A stretch of 64,000 bases of DNA from Agapanthus africanus (GCA_030015575.1 JASDDO010000018.1:379683908-379747907); one strand, 5' to 3'. Shown: positions 42,476-55,161, counted from the first letter of the stretch. Notes: generated by a model not told the origin, from the letters alone. A program made the numbers and translations.

Positions 42476-44642
42476 TGTTAGTTATATGTATGCCCTAGAG
42501 GCCATTACTGTACATAGGATGTATATTGTAGTGGATGCTGGGACATATATAGGGAGGACTTTCTTGCTCGACATGATAGTATGCTATCTGGTTGCTCTTT
42601 ATCTTAACGTGTACACTGATTGTCTCTCTGTTACATGTTAGTAAAGCCCTTAGGATGTGTACTTGACTACCTGGACTTTGATGCGAATCATACTAGTGGG
42701 GACATGGTAGTCCATAAGTACATCCTTCAAGGTCCCTAGTCGTGGGTGTATCGAGACGGGGTATCGATATACCAGAGTAGACTAGCGTATACCTTCTCGA
42801 CCCATACAGATGGGCGATGGATGATCCCATATCCATTGGTGTTTGACATCAGAGATAATATACGGGTGCTCAGTGGAGACTGGGTACACTGGACGGACTC
42901 GCCGAGAACTCCCAGATGGTATTATACCTTACGTCAGATGGCAGTTCTCTGGTGAGACTGGTACAGAGTAGTCTGTTGACCCGAGATCGTCATAGAGTCT
43001 TGTGTGATTCCCACTGTGCTTTGATTTCCACCTTACCACGTCTAAGAGGGCATGCAAAACGGTGGTTTTTGGGTAGAGTCCCGAATCACATGGAGGCAAT
43101 GAGCGATAGGAGGGGATTCGTCTCTCCCGGTATAGGGAGTTGATGTTGCGCTGTGTTCGATTGGCTATAACTGGAAATCTCTGGCCAGGGTTGCTGAGAT
43201 TTACTGGTAAGTGTTACCAGTAGTTTCTCAAACTGTTATAAACCTCATATCGACACGACTTATCGAGCTATTGGGGTCTGACGTTTACCACCCCTAGGCG
43301 AGATATGCGACATATCAGACGACGAGACCGGACTGTACGGTAAGTGTTACTGGTTGGATTCACAGGAGTGTGAGCGGGCTTGCTCGTTGATCTTCTGATC
43401 GCTCAATACCCGGGTGGTCGTTACGTTTAGCAGACCGCCTGAGTATTGACGAGTCTTTAGAGTCCTACACAGAGGTTTCCTGGCTCAAGCGAAACGAAAT
43501 AGGAGCGCATATGAGATATGTACGGGACCGAGAATAATACCAGTATGTGATACTGTATTCTATTCCCGCGATTTGTATCATTGGACGGTTATATAAGATA
43601 TAGCCGGGTTACCGAATCAAGTGTTGATTCGATACATTGTTACACTTGATATTAGTCGGTTATATGCGATATGACCGGATCATTAAATCAAGTGTTGATT
43701 TAATGATTTAATGTATAATTTTATATTTGATATATTACTTTACATTAACTAGTATTTGTTCACTTAAGATGGATTTTCTCACTTGATGTGCACAAGTAGT
43801 ATATGTGATATATTTTTGTGCACTAGATTGTATCATGTTTGATGATACATGCAAACTTGGGTGTGTGTTTACTTTAAACCATGTTTAGGTTAATGGTTAA
43901 GGTTTTAACTTAATTATTTATTTTATTCATTTATTTTTGGGCAAGAAATAAAATGGTGGCTTCTTTTGGTTTTTACTTGAAGCTTCATGAAGCTTTGAAA
44001 AGTCTTAACCATTTTGTTTCTTTCCTTAATCTAATCATTCACCTAAACCCTAGTTTATTCTCTACATGTGTTAAACTCACCCATGGTTGCATTATGATAA
44101 GGCTTCACTTGATTTTCTATTTTGAGAATTCTTTTCCATTCTTTTCTTCTTCATCTTCTTCACGAAAAGAAGAAAGCTTGCTAGAAAATTTCAAGTGTTG
44201 AAATCAAGTGAGAAATCCAATTCTAAAGTGAACCCACTTCCTATTTCTTCATCCTCTACCACTTGCCATGTTGTATAGGGAGTTTTCTTCATAAGTTTTA
44301 TGACCTAGTGAAGATGGAGCTTGAGTTAGAGTTGCCTCGATGTAGATCATCTTCGGCATCGAAGTCAACGACCTAGCCCGCTCATTTCCCCGACGAAACC
44401 ATCGCTAGAGTCCGGGATCCCGGTGATCACAGCGAAGGGTCGTCATCACGGAGCTAAAGTAGTGGTGGACCGGATCTACAAAGGTTGTATTTCCATTCAC
44501 TTAAGAGTTAAGGTGTTAACTTGTTGTTTCGCCTTTACATCTAGTAATCGATATAGTTTAGGGTTTCTCGGCACAAGAAAAATTTGAATTTGGTATGGTT
44601 GATGCCTTGTGGAACCTCTTGAGTGTGCCTAGGAACCTTACA
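42476..44642 (+). repeat. 3' LTR of Copia-B
   Basis: 2167 bases, ending CCTTACA and followed by TAAAC. It has a deletion of about 40 bases at 43438 relative to the 5' LTR (GACCGCCTGAGTATTGACG junction). Confidence 0.92.
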
Positions 44643-44647
44643 TAAAC

Positions 44648-45344
44648 TGAAGATAAAAGCAATACAAGACATCCCAAGAAAAATAGAGCTCTAAGTGGAA
44701 CTCTCTCTCACTTATTTTATTTTATTTTATGATAAGTGAGTAATTTTCTCACTTGATAGGGTAGGATAAGGAAAGTTTGAGAGAAGGAAATCTCTCTCAC
44801 TCTTTCTTTTACCCAACAACTTCATTCGAACTCCCACAAAGGCAACCACAATCCGCTTCTTATGGAACCCTATCCTATATGATAGCGGTGACACCCTAGT
44901 GAGACCGGTTGTGGCTAAATTGACCGGAGCTTATTGCTGAATTGACTAGAGGTTATGGCTAAGAGTCAAGAACGGACGGACAAGGACCAAAAGGAAAGTA
45001 CTAAGCGTTGGAAAGCCTAGCTTATAATCGCAAGTTTCCTTCCTAGTCGTACTAATCCCCGTTGTTGCCGATTATTGTAACATTGATATCAAGAGTGGCA
45101 AACGAAAGAAGTGAGCAAACTCCTAACTCAAACTAACCTAATCCTAAACCTAACATGCTTCTATTAACATACATATCTAAGCACATAGTTAACTTTGAAC
45201 AAACTCGAAAAATTTGGACTTAACTCATTAAAACACTAAGAAAAAAATTCCAATCTCTCCGTGGATCGACCCATACTCAACCGGCTAGCTACCAAGCGAA
45301 ACCGTCTTGATTGCGGTAATTAAAACTAGCATAAAACTCTAACA
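44648..45344 (+). repeat. Right-hand piece of the Athila-3 3' LTR
   Basis: This follows the TAAAC duplication of Copia-B and ends CTCTAACA. The last 110 bases carry the conserved Athila LTR end: GTGGATCGACCC, GGCTAGCTACC, then CCGTCTTGATTGCGG. No gene is seen. Confidence 0.65.
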
Positions 45345-46595
45345 ATCACTGCTGTATATAGGACAATAGGCTTTCCCTTAACCGGGGCGGCCAGTACTGA
45401 CGAATTCTGCAGGTATTGCTTGATTTCCTCCAGTGCTTGTTGACATTTGGGATCCCATATAAAGAGAGTTCCCTTCTTCATTAGGTGACTGTATGGACGA
45501 CACTTCCCAGAAAGTTTTGCAATGAGTCTTCGGATGTAGGCAAGCTTTCCTTGGAGAGACCGCAGTTGTTTAAGATTTCTTTGTGGGGACATTTTCGTAA
45601 TAGCCATGATCTTTGATGGTCGATCTCGATCCCTCGATGACGAATTATGAACCCAAGGAATTTTCTAGAAGAAACTCCAAAAGAGCACTTCAGCGGGTTC
45701 ATCTTCAGCTTGTACTTTCGGAGGTATTTGAAAACAATCCTAAGATGTTCCCAGTGCTCTTCATAAGACTTGCTTTAACCACCAGATCATCAATGTAGCA
45801 TTCAACGATGTCGTGTATAAGTTCGTCGAATATCTTTGTCATGGGTCTCTGGTTTGTCGCTCCAGCATTTTTCAGGCCGAAGGGCATAACCTTATAACAA
45901 AACATGCCTAACGGGGTATGGAAGACCGTATGCTTCTGATCTTTGGGGTCCATCCTTATCTGATTGTATTCGGAAGATCCATCCATAAACGAGAAAACTT
46001 CGTGAGTGGAGGTGTTGTCGATCATCAATTCCGTGATAGGTATGAGAAAACCATCTTTCGGGCATCCCCAGTTGAGATCTCGAAAGTCTACATGTATCTG
46101 AACTGTCCCATTCTTCTTTATTATAGGTACAATGTTGGTGATTTAATATGGATATTGTACTTCATATATAAAGCCGGAGTCTATGAGCTTCTTGAGTTCG
46201 GCATTGATGCTCATCTTATGCTCGAGCTGCATCCTTCTTGGCGATTGCTTAACGGGCTTTATCTCTGGTTTGATGGCCAACTTATGCACTGCTATTTCTG
46301 GATCTAATCCTGGCACCTCAGAGTAGTTCCAGGTGAAATAATCCCTGTGTTCCATAAGTACATTCTTCAAGGAAGCTATCTGTTCTTCGGATAGCATCTT
46401 GCTAACGAATGTTGGTCTCGAATCATCCTTCGTTCCTAAGTCCATTTCCCTCAGCTCATCCATTGTGGTATGGATTCCGTCTTCTAACTCTTTTGGTGCT
46501 GGCGATAGTTCCAATATTTCTTCCTCTTCGTTTGTGAGACATTCAAAAAGTTGAATTATGTCTTCATCTTCTCCTTTGGTCGAGAATTTTACCAT
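45345..46595 (-). pseudogene. Tat-type reverse transcriptase and start of RNase H, broken
   Basis: In minus orientation the pieces run: acidic leader (TNEEEEILELSPAPKELEDG), RT start (WNYSEVPGLDPEIAVHKLAI, SPRRMQLEHKMSINAELKKL), in-frame TAA at 46145, then KKNGTVQIHVDFRDLN, MPFGLKNAGATNQR and the active site YIDDLVVKA. After a frameshift near 45780 it continues MNPLKCSFGVSSRKFLGFI, and in yet another frame LRSLQGKLAYIRRLIAKLSG and the start of RNase H (KGKPIVLYTA). The gene is cut at 45345 by the Athila-3 LTR. The RT signature is of the Tat lineage of Ty3/gypsy. The YIDD residues survive, but the frame is broken at least three times. Confidence 0.85.
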
Positions 46596-46739
46596 GTGAT
46601 AGGTATGGGTTTGCTTCCATTTTTATGGATCGAGATAGTCCCAATTCCGTGGCATAAGTCTTCTTCGGCTTATGCTTCCGTGGCAGGTCTATCTTCTATC
46701 TTTCAGATAACACAAATCTACCTCACTTGTGCTATTCTT

Positions 46740-47310
46740 CAACCTAATCATTGAACACGAAGCAGTCTTCGATCGGGTGGCTTGTCACCCGGTGGTATGG
46801 ACAATAATCTAAGTGTTCGACTTCGTTTTCTTGTTCAGTTCATCAATGTCTTGGAAGTGAAAGCATCTGATATTTCATGACAATGGAGAATGTTTTTCTC
46901 ATCTTATCATGGGGGAAAGAATATTTCCACCTCATCTTCTCTATTAAGGAGGGACTGTAGCCGATCTCTTTCTGGTGGATGGGAATCTTGAGATTATTTC
47001 GCTGCTTTTGATGATTGACAGCGACCATTGCCTTGCTTCTATTCTCATTATCTCGGAATCTTCCTTCTAAAAAGGAAGGTAGAGGCAGCCGAGGTTGGGA
47101 AGACTCATGTCTCATATCATCTGCAGCTTGTTCACATAGGTATTGTCGTATGGCCATCTCATATTCGGCCATCTCGCGGCTTTGATTGTCCTTGCTAGCC
47201 TGATAGGGTTTTCTTATCATCCTATCGATTTGCTATTCTAGCGATGGGCTTAGAATTTTTTGCATGGATTCTTCCCCTTGCTCAGCCGTGTCTTCTTTTG
47301 GCAAAGTGTC
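46740..47310 (-). pseudogene. Second gag-like module between protease and RT (zinc knuckle)
   Basis: Translation gives IDRMIRKPYQASKDNQSREM, a Tyr/Glu/Arg-rich stretch, then a knuckle YCPYHRVTSHPIEDC with C-x2-H-x4-H-x4-C spacing (46762-46803). It closely resembles the module upstream of the protease (49020-49440: IDKLLTEAFQASKKNQKREM and YCLYHRMVTHPIDDC). In-frame stops lie on both sides of the knuckle. A second nucleic-acid-binding module after the protease is unusual, and duplication within the element is the simplest reading. Confidence 0.6.
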
Positions 47311-47433
47311 ATCGCTTAAGAGTGTTGTCATATGGCAACTGTGGGTTTTCCATCGCTTCATAGGTTAGATATATCCCAACCCCGTAGTATCGAACTTTCC
47401 ATCAGACTTGGGTCCACGAGTCCCTGGTGTTTC

Positions 47434-47940
47434 TCAGAATCTCTTGTAGAATCGGGCCTGTCGAACGGTCTGTTTGGTCGGTATCCCTTGTCGTTTCAAG
47501 AAGTCCTCAAAACTCCTGACGCGGTATCTTGGCATGAGGACGGGTTTTAGTCTATCAAGACTTGGGTCGAGTCCTTCCCATATTTCTCTTTGTATCCTGG
47601 TCTCTTCTGACTTATGGAAGAGGATTTCTCTTTCTCCTCTATACCTAGGAGGTACATAGAAAGTTACTAGCTCCTTCACCTTATCAACGTTGATGGTGTC
47701 GAGATCTTTATAGTGTTGAGATGGGAGCAGCATAACCTGCAGGACCCGATCTTTCTCATCGAGAGACTTTACCCATGGATGAGTGGAAAACACAGCATTA
47801 GTCTCTTCTTCTGAATCGCTACAGAAGACTGGGATGAAGGTTGATGAAGTTGGTTGATCACTTTCTGCCCATGGTTGACCTGAGAACACTATCTCCTTTC
47901 CTTCTTCAGAATCGCCTCCAAAGACTGGGACATTGGCCAT
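47434..47940 (-). pseudogene. Tat polyprotein spacer with repeated acidic motif
   Basis: A 168-codon frame contains two copies of an acidic motif, VPVFGGDSEE and IPVFCSDSEE, each followed by a Phe-Ser/Pro-Trp block. A third copy (VPTFGCDSEDE) lies upstream near 48890-48920. The rest (VTFYVPPRYRGEREILFHKS and RSFEDFLKRQGIP) has no function I can name. It lies between the protease and RT regions of the same element and is probably part of the original polyprotein. Confidence 0.5.
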
Positions 47941-48288
47941 CTGCTCCTGTTTGTCTTCCGGTTCGCCGCATATTTTCGTATGTTCGAAATCTGGCAGGAA
48001 TTATTTGGCGTTTTCATATTTTCGCACTTCATTTACAGAAAAGAGATTGAGTTCCCCTACGACGATGTGCGCTTTGCCATCCTTAAAGTACTTCATACAC
48101 TAGTGTTGTGTAGAAAGGATAATATTGTACTTGTGTTGCCAGGGTCTACCGATCAAGTCTTTATAACACGTTTTGGCTTCAATAACATGGAATTTGACGT
48201 CCGTAATGAGTTGTCCAAAGCGGAGTGTCAAAATAATGGACCCCGGTGTCTGTGAAGATTGTGAATCGAACCCGGAAATAGTGATCTT

Positions 48289-48711
48289 CTACCGGCCGAG
48301 ATATCGGATATCCATAGACAATTCTTTGAGCACTTTCAGATTCAATAGGTTGACCAAAGACTCGTTATTGACGAGTATCTTGTTTATCCTCTTATTGCCA
48401 CAGTTTCCATCCACGTAGAGTGGTCGGTTGTGTTTGAAGGTCCCCAGCAGCGAGTCTCCTTCACTGGATGTAATGTCATCCATGTCAATCTCTGCGATCT
48501 TGCCTTTCATATCTTCTTCCACAAAGAACGCTTGAAACTGCTCAGTCTCTTCCAGTGCCTTGATAAGAACGTCTCGAAGCTCTTTCAATAGAAGGAGAGC
48601 ATCATAAATACTTAGGTGTGATGTCAACTTCTTCAAGTGTGTCAGGATGTTATAATCTAGCTTATTTTTTAGGCAGGTCTTTTGCAGTGAGATCTTTAGC
48701 GACTTTCTCAT
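48289..48711 (-). pseudogene. Tat-type aspartic protease remnant
   Basis: The part RPLYVDGNCGNKRINKILVN-NESLVNLL corresponds to the start of a Tat-type retropepsin, where DNGS or DTGS follows ILV. Here the catalytic Asp is Asn and the Gly is Glu (NNES), so the enzyme is dead. Upstream is a Leu/Glu-rich stretch (LLLKELRDVLIKALEETEQF). The frame is open for 140 codons only. Confidence 0.6.
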
Positions 48712-48829
48712 CTATATCGATCTCTTCAACAACCTTTTTTTCCCTTTGTCCATCTTTCTTAAGGTTTTGCTGGCGGGTCCAAGGCTCTTTTCTGGCAAGG
48801 TACGATTTCATAACTGTATATTGTCGCAC

Positions 48830-49564
48830 CCTTCTGTATATTTCTCTTCTTTTGGATAGTGAGGGTCGAGTGGGAGTTCATCTTCGGAATCACACCCAAA
48901 GGTGGGAACCTCGGAAGTTCCCTGAGCGTCAGCCATGTTACAACTTTCTATCGCCGACTTTATTTTATTGCCGGCTTCGGGTCCATCATATTTAAGTAGT
49001 CAAGCTTTTTCCCTTTGCTTCTCTCTTTTTATCCTTCTGTGATGATAGATAAAACGACACAACCATTTCTTAAATTCACAACAATCATCAATGGGGTGAG
49101 TAACCATCCGGTGATATAAGCAGTATCTCTGATACTCTTCTTTTCCCTTGAAATAAGAGACCCCCGGTGTATACATTAGGAGGCGGCAACTTCATCCCTT
49201 TTGATAGGGCTTTAGCAAAACGCCTCTCGGCTACGATCTTACTTTTCTTATTCAGTGGCGGTTTCTTCTTCAGTTAGGGAGTCGAGTGATATTCCTCTCT
49301 TACTGTCTTTTCCTCCAAACGCTGTTGCTTGGACTTTTCATATAATGCCATTTCACGTTTTTGATTCTTTTTACTTGCTTGGAAAGCCTCCGTCAACAGC
49401 TTATCAATCGAATCTTCTTGGTAGGGGGTTAGAGCATTGGGCGTTGATTATGACCACTACGTAGCTTTATTATCTGCCGACGGTGCATCTTCTTCTTGCT
49501 CGACTTCGAGAGTGAGGGAGATCGTGTTCTCTTCCTCATCGCTTATTGGCGTATAAGAAACCAT
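48830..49564 (-). pseudogene. Tat gag-like N-terminal region with zinc knuckle, broken
   Basis: In minus orientation an ATG at 49564 gives MVSYTPISDEEENTISLTLE up to an early stop. The following frames give SIDKLLTEAFQASKKNQKRE (49430-49365), a basic stretch, and the knuckle YCLYHRMVTHPIDDC (49081-49122) with C-x2-H-x4-H-x4-C spacing. ATG 48937 then opens MADAQGTSEVPTFGCDSEDE. Several stops and frame changes separate these. The upstream part of the element is cut at 49565 by the chromovirus LTR. Confidence 0.6.
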
Positions 49565-51280
49565 GTGACACGTTGTAACATTTCAGAAAATAAAATATTA
49601 TTTTTGGGAATTTAAATAATTAAAATAATAAATATTATGAATATTTTAATGTATGGAGATTAGTTTTAATGAAATGGTATAATTATATACCGATAGTTTG
49701 GAAAATATTTGGAAAATTAATAAATTATTGATTTGGGAGGTGTTAAGTTGATTTGGATATTTTATATATATTTATACAATTATTTTTATTTGAGTTTAAT
49801 ATTAAACTCGATTGATATTTACTAATTATGCATTAATCTAGCTTATGTGTTATGCATGCACCAAATCATGTTTCAAACACTTGTTATTTCATTTGTGTCA
49901 TGAACCATGGCTTATTTTGGTTTTATTAAGGTTTTGTTTTCCTTTTAAAAAAAAGAAAATGAAATGGTGAGATATTTTGGAGACAAAGGGGTATAGGCAA
50001 GTGAGAGAGAGTGAGAGAGGAGGGTATTTTGACCATGGCTCCTTATCCTTCATCACTTCATTCTTCTCCTTCATCTTCTCCTCCTTCATTCTCTTCACCC
50101 TCCATCTCCTGCTACCATTCATGGCCATCCCAAAATCCACACCAAAATACTTGCCACCTTCACAAAAGTCACTCTAAACTTCACTACAAACCTATTGGTG
50201 GGATCAAGCTAGGATTTTGAAGACTTTGAGCAATTCAAGACAATTCTTGAGTTGCCAAATGAATTATAATTTCACACCCTTAGTTAAGATGTTAGCTTCC
50301 TTTGTACCCTATAGTGTTTAGAGTTAAATTTGTGTAGTTTAGTGATGTCGGAAACTTCCAAGATAAGGTTTTAAGGGATTTGTGGAGTTTTAAAGGTGTA
50401 TTTGAGGTTTAGTCATGACTACAACCCCTCTAGTGTCGATTCTGGACCAACACTTAGTGTAGAAAACCCAAAACTTGAATTTATATATTTCAAATGTCGA
50501 TTTTGTGAAAATATTGGGGACTACAGGGAATCTGGAACAAACTGGGATCTTTAAAAAATAAGCAAACAACTCCACTGACCTAGTTATACCCCTAGAAGAC
50601 TACCAATTGAAAATGAACCCAAAATTCCACCTTCAGACCTGTGGCGCCGGGCAATTTGGAGATCTCACTGGGCCTCTTGGGGGCATTGGTGTATGGGTTT
50701 TTGGCTGTAGCTTACTTTCGTTATGACCTAGCTCCTGTATTGCTAGTTTTTTCCCAATTTACCTGACCAAAAATCTAGGAGCATTTTTAGTTGGTTTTAG
50801 CAATGGTTTTCGATTTCTAAAACTTGGTTTTGGTTATTTGATTTGGATTTGGTCGTTGAATGTTTGTACGTCGACGACGAGGGTTGTTGGTTGTTCTTGC
50901 GCGTGTAGACCATAGGTTCTAACCTATGTGTGTTTCGTGTGCCATTTGGTTTTCGTATTCGATTCTTGTTACGATTAATGCATTAAAAACTATAGGTACC
51001 CTGCATGGACATCGTATGACAAGGAAGAGCATGGCGTTATCGACTTCGGTAAGCGAGGATCGAGGTGAGTAGATTTATATCTACGGGGGACGTCGGATGG
51101 ATGGCGTATAGCATCCCCGCAACCGTAGAATAGGGTATTACTATATTATTATAAGTTTGGATGCGATATTGGATACTTAGCGAATAGGGTATTTAGAAGA
51201 CCTTAGGTTAGAGTAGGTTGATCTAGGAAGATCTATCCATAGGATTATTACCTTGGTAGTGAATCGTGGGTTATATATAG

Positions 51281-51349
51281 TCACACATACACACACTTGA
51301 TTTTGTGTGTGTGTGTGTGTGTGTTTGTGTGTCTATACACACACACACG
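51281..51349. repeat. (AC)n-(GT)n-(AC)n self-complementary microsatellite
   Basis: An interrupted AC tract (51281-51297), a GT tract (51304-51332) and a second AC tract (51337-51349) lie in a row, so the GT tract can pair with either neighbour. It lies in the chromovirus LTR. Confidence 0.8.
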
Positions 51350-51588
51350 TGTGATGAGGATAGTATATGATATATGGAGATGAGTCGATATGATCGGGCA
51401 TGATGCCGTCAGATTTTGATATGTGATTGAGTCGTGATATTGTATATGACATGATATTATGATGGATCATTGGGGGATATATATTCATACATGCGATAAT
51501 ATATGAATTGATGATATTAGAATGTACGAGAGTTTAGAACCGTACCCCTGATCATGATATTGTACGATGATGATACCGTATGAATGAT

Positions 51589-51591
<3 letters not shown>

Positions 51592-51621
<30 letters not shown>
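51592..51621. repeat. (AT)n microsatellite
   Basis: About 15 uninterrupted AT units in the chromovirus LTR. Confidence 0.95.
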
Positions 51622-51623
<2 letters not shown>

Positions 51624-52962
51624 GACTCGCACCCTGGATTTTGGGGATGCCGTACGATGGATTTTGTCGTACGAGGTATAGATATGATGATTGATCCACA
51701 CTCTTGACTTGAGGATGTAGTACGATGTATTATTACCATACGTGATGATATGAGGCTGGATCGCCGACTATTAGATATATCAGCTCGGGATAATATAGAT
51801 TTCCTATTACCTTTCGATTTGTTTCTTAGTTTAGTCTTTTAGTTGTTTAGGTAGATGCTAGACTAGGCTTGAGTCATACCTATTTTCAAAACTAACGAAT
51901 TGTGAGTATTTTCAAAAGACAATCCGAGAGATGCTACGGATTTTCAAAGGACATATATTTTCTCCAAAACACCGTAGCCCCTACTTTTCTAAAAACCACG
52001 ATTCGTGCTATTTCAAACACTAAAACTGTATGACTCGTATGCAGATATGTATATTCTATAGTGTTACGTTTACTATCCATTTTCCGTTATACTCATGTTG
52101 TTCTCATTGCATTGCATTTATACATATGTTTTCTTTAACTACTATGAGCTCGTCTGTTAGGACACTAGCACCATTACCGATGATGCGTATGTTCTACGTA
52201 CACTTGCTTGCCGGCTCACACAAATAATCATCGGTAATTGCCATGTCACGTACACTGTAGTAATCGTTATTACTTCGTATGATCCGATAGTCTGTAAAAA
52301 TAGTATTGTTTAACATTCATTATCTTGTATACTAGTATAGACATTGTATTTCTTACTTAGATGCCAAATGCATTCGCATACATACATTCCAGTTATGCAC
52401 CGATCTTTGGTTTTACGCCGGTACTTATTATCTCATTGTATACTGCATATATTGTGATTCTCTTGGAGATTTCCGTATTCATGAGATTTTCTGGATTTGG
52501 GGAAAACCGCAAAGGAATTTCATAAAACTTATATTAATTTTTAAATAGAAATTGTGGTTTTCTCGTGATATGATGTGTGTGGCATCCACCATGAGTTTTC
52601 TCGGTTCTTGAGCCACGTGTATACACATACCCGATTCGAGGAGGGGGTGCACCGTCTGCGGGTACATGGTGGGCCCGGTGAGGTACCCCGGGGAAATATG
52701 GACGTATTGAGAAGGCGTTGAGCCCGGCAGGGGGGCATTACCTACCGATGATTATTGACCCGGCGGTCATCCGGAGGATACCGACCGGAGTCGTGTGATT
52801 TGACAGATTTGAGGGCCGATCCGAGAGACGACTACCGAGTTATTGATATATATATTGTGTCGATATTTGACACAGATTTCTGTCGATTTCATTTGATGAT
52901 ACTCCAGTTTTAAAATACTAAAATTTTACTAAGATAAGGACACAATTTTCTCATTTAGGTTT

Positions 52963-55161
52963 TGTTAGTTATGTATATGCCCTAGAGGCCATTGTTGTAC
53001 ATATAATGTATATTATAATGGATGCTTGGATATATATAGAGAGGACTTTCTTGCTCGTCATGATAGTATGCTATTTGGTTTTCCTTTATCTTAACATGTT
53101 GACTTGTATTGGTTTACTGTCTTTCTCTCACATGTTGATAAAGCCCTTAGGATCTGTACTCGACTACTGGGATTATGATGAGATCATGCTAGTGGGGCCA
53201 TATTAGTCGATGAGTACATCCTATAACTGTTCCTAGTCGAGGGTATATCGAGACAGGGCATCGATACACCAGAGTAGACTAGCGTATACGCATCTTGACC
53301 CATATGATGGGCGATGGATGATCCCATATCCATCGGTGTTTGACATCAAGGATGGTGTATGGGTGCTCAGTGGAGACTGGGTACACTGGACGGACTCGCC
53401 GAGAACTCCCAGATGGTGATATACCACACGTCAGATGGCAGTTCTCCGGTGACACTGGTACAGGGTAGTCTATAGACCCGAGATCGTCATAGAGTCTTGT
53501 GTGATTCCCACTGTGCTTTGATTTCCACCTTACCACGTCCAAGAAGGCGTGCAAAATGGTGGCTTTTGGGTACAGTCCCGAATCACATGGAGGCAATGAG
53601 CGATAGGAGGGGATTCGTCTCTCCCGGTATAGGGAGTTGATGTTGTGCTGTGTTCGATTGACTATAATTGTAAGTCCCTGGCCAGGGCTGATATAGAGAT
53701 TTACTGGTAAGTGTTACTAGTAGTTTCTCGACCCGTTATGAGCCTCACATCGACACGACTTATCGATTACTGGGGTCTGACGTATACCACCCCTAAACTT
53801 GATATGCGACATATCAGACGAACAGACCGGACTGTACGGGAGTGTTACTGATTGGATTCACAGGAGAACGCACAGGCTAGCTTGTTGATCTTCTGATCGC
53901 TCAATACCTGGGTGGCTATTACGTTTAGCTGACCGCTTGCAGCTTGTGGGTGTTTGATATGATCATCACCTGCTACCGGCGTATTGACGATTCTTTAGAG
54001 TCCTACACAGAGTTTTCTTGACTCAGGCAAAACGGAGTAGAGGCACATATGTGATATGCGCAGGACCGAGGATAATGCGATATGAGATACCGTATTATAT
54101 TCTCGCGATATTTAGAAATGAACCAGGACATCGGATCAAGTGTTGATTCGATGAATCGGTACATGATATATTAGTCGGTTATATTCGATATAGCCGGATT
54201 GTCGGATCAAGTGTTGATTCGATGATTTAATGTATAATAATATATATGATATATTGTATTACATTATCTAATATTGGCTCGCTTTATTATTTCATTTTCT
54301 CACCGGATAATACATTGATATATATGCGATATATGTTAATTGTATTATTTTCTTTTGTTGCAAATATAATATATATGTGATATATATTATTGTGACATGA
54401 TATGATTAATAATGGAACATGTTTAGTGATGATTAAACAAGGTTAGGGTTTGATTAGGGTTAGCTTCTTCTTACACCATGTAGAAGCTTTCTCTTTTGTC
54501 TTGGTTAAGATATTATGGTTGATATTTATCCATGACTCATTATTTAACTTAACCAAACCTTAACTCTAGTTTATTCTCTACAAGAGTTATCCTTGTCATA
54601 CTAAACTATGGTTACATTATTAATTGATATATACATTTCATTATTCATCACAAAAGGATTATCTTATTATTCTTCATCTTCTTCTCTCTTGAGTTTTTTA
54701 AAGAGCTCACTAGATTTTCCTTTGGTGATGATTTCTTATGAGAAATTGATATAAAAAGATAGCATAAATACTACTCTATCATCCTCATCTAATCTAGCCC
54801 ATTAGATTAGGGTGTTCACCTCATTAGAGTGAGAGAGCTTGGGTTATAGCAACTTCGACGTAGATCATCGGAGAAGCGGAACACTACAAGCTAGCATGGA
54901 TCATTCGAGTCATGGAGCCTCTCTTGAGTCCGGGAGATCGTGGATCGCGGCGAAGGGACTTCTACTCGGAGCTTATGAAGCGAAGGAGCGTACTACAAAG
55001 GTTGTAATCCCTCACACTTAGTAGTAAAGATGTTTACTTGCATGTTAAACCCTAATAATCTAGCAAAGATCCCGGCTTTGGGTTGTTCGGCACGTCTAAA
55101 TTTTAATTCGGGCATGTTTGATGCCTTATGAACCTTCACAAGAGTGCCTAGGAACCCTACA
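52963..55161 (+). mobile_element. Solo Angela-type LTR (LTR-D)
   Basis: 2199 bases from TGTTAGTTATGTATATGCCC to CCCTACA, closely related to the Copia-B and Copia-C LTRs throughout. There is no primer site after it and no polypurine tract before it. The flanks are GGTTT (52958-52962) and GGTTA (55162-55166), a target duplication with one changed base. A solo LTR is the expected product of recombination between the two LTRs of a complete element. It carries the dyad array (CGGATCAA-GTG-TTGATTCG type at about 54140 and 54205). Confidence 0.88.

Larger units (their letters stand above)
23672..44642 (+). mobile_element. Copia-B: gag-less Angela-type element with Copia-C nested in pol
   Basis: Flanked by the perfect duplication TAAAC (23667-23671 and 44643-44647). 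LTRs of 2210 and 2167 bases open TGTTAGTTATATG. The iMet primer site, leader, pol remains and polypurine tract are in order. Copia-C (29411-40035) sits in the protease to pre-integrase region. The pol part has many frameshifts and stops, so this is the most decayed of the three copia elements. No gag sequence is found between the leader ATG (29046) and the protease motif. Confidence 0.92.
4178..45344 (+). mobile_element. 3' LTR of Athila-3, split by Copia-A and Copia-B
   Basis: The LTR starts TGTTTATATC at 4178 after the polypurine tract and ends CTCTAACA at 45344. Its own sequence is only about 1.1 kb, in three pieces: 4178-4205, 23298-23671 and 44648-45344. The joins are supported by the perfect TTTAT duplication of Copia-A and the TAAAC duplication of Copia-B. 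The last piece carries the typical Athila LTR end: GGCTAGCTACC, then CCGTCTTGATTGCGG. The LTR abuts minus-strand Tat pol sequence at 45345, so Athila-3 inserted into that element. Its body lies to the left and is mostly outside the window. Confidence 0.7.

Noticed and set aside
45918..46307. 129-codon plus-strand frame
   Set aside because: It is antisense to the Tat reverse transcriptase, which explains the open frame.
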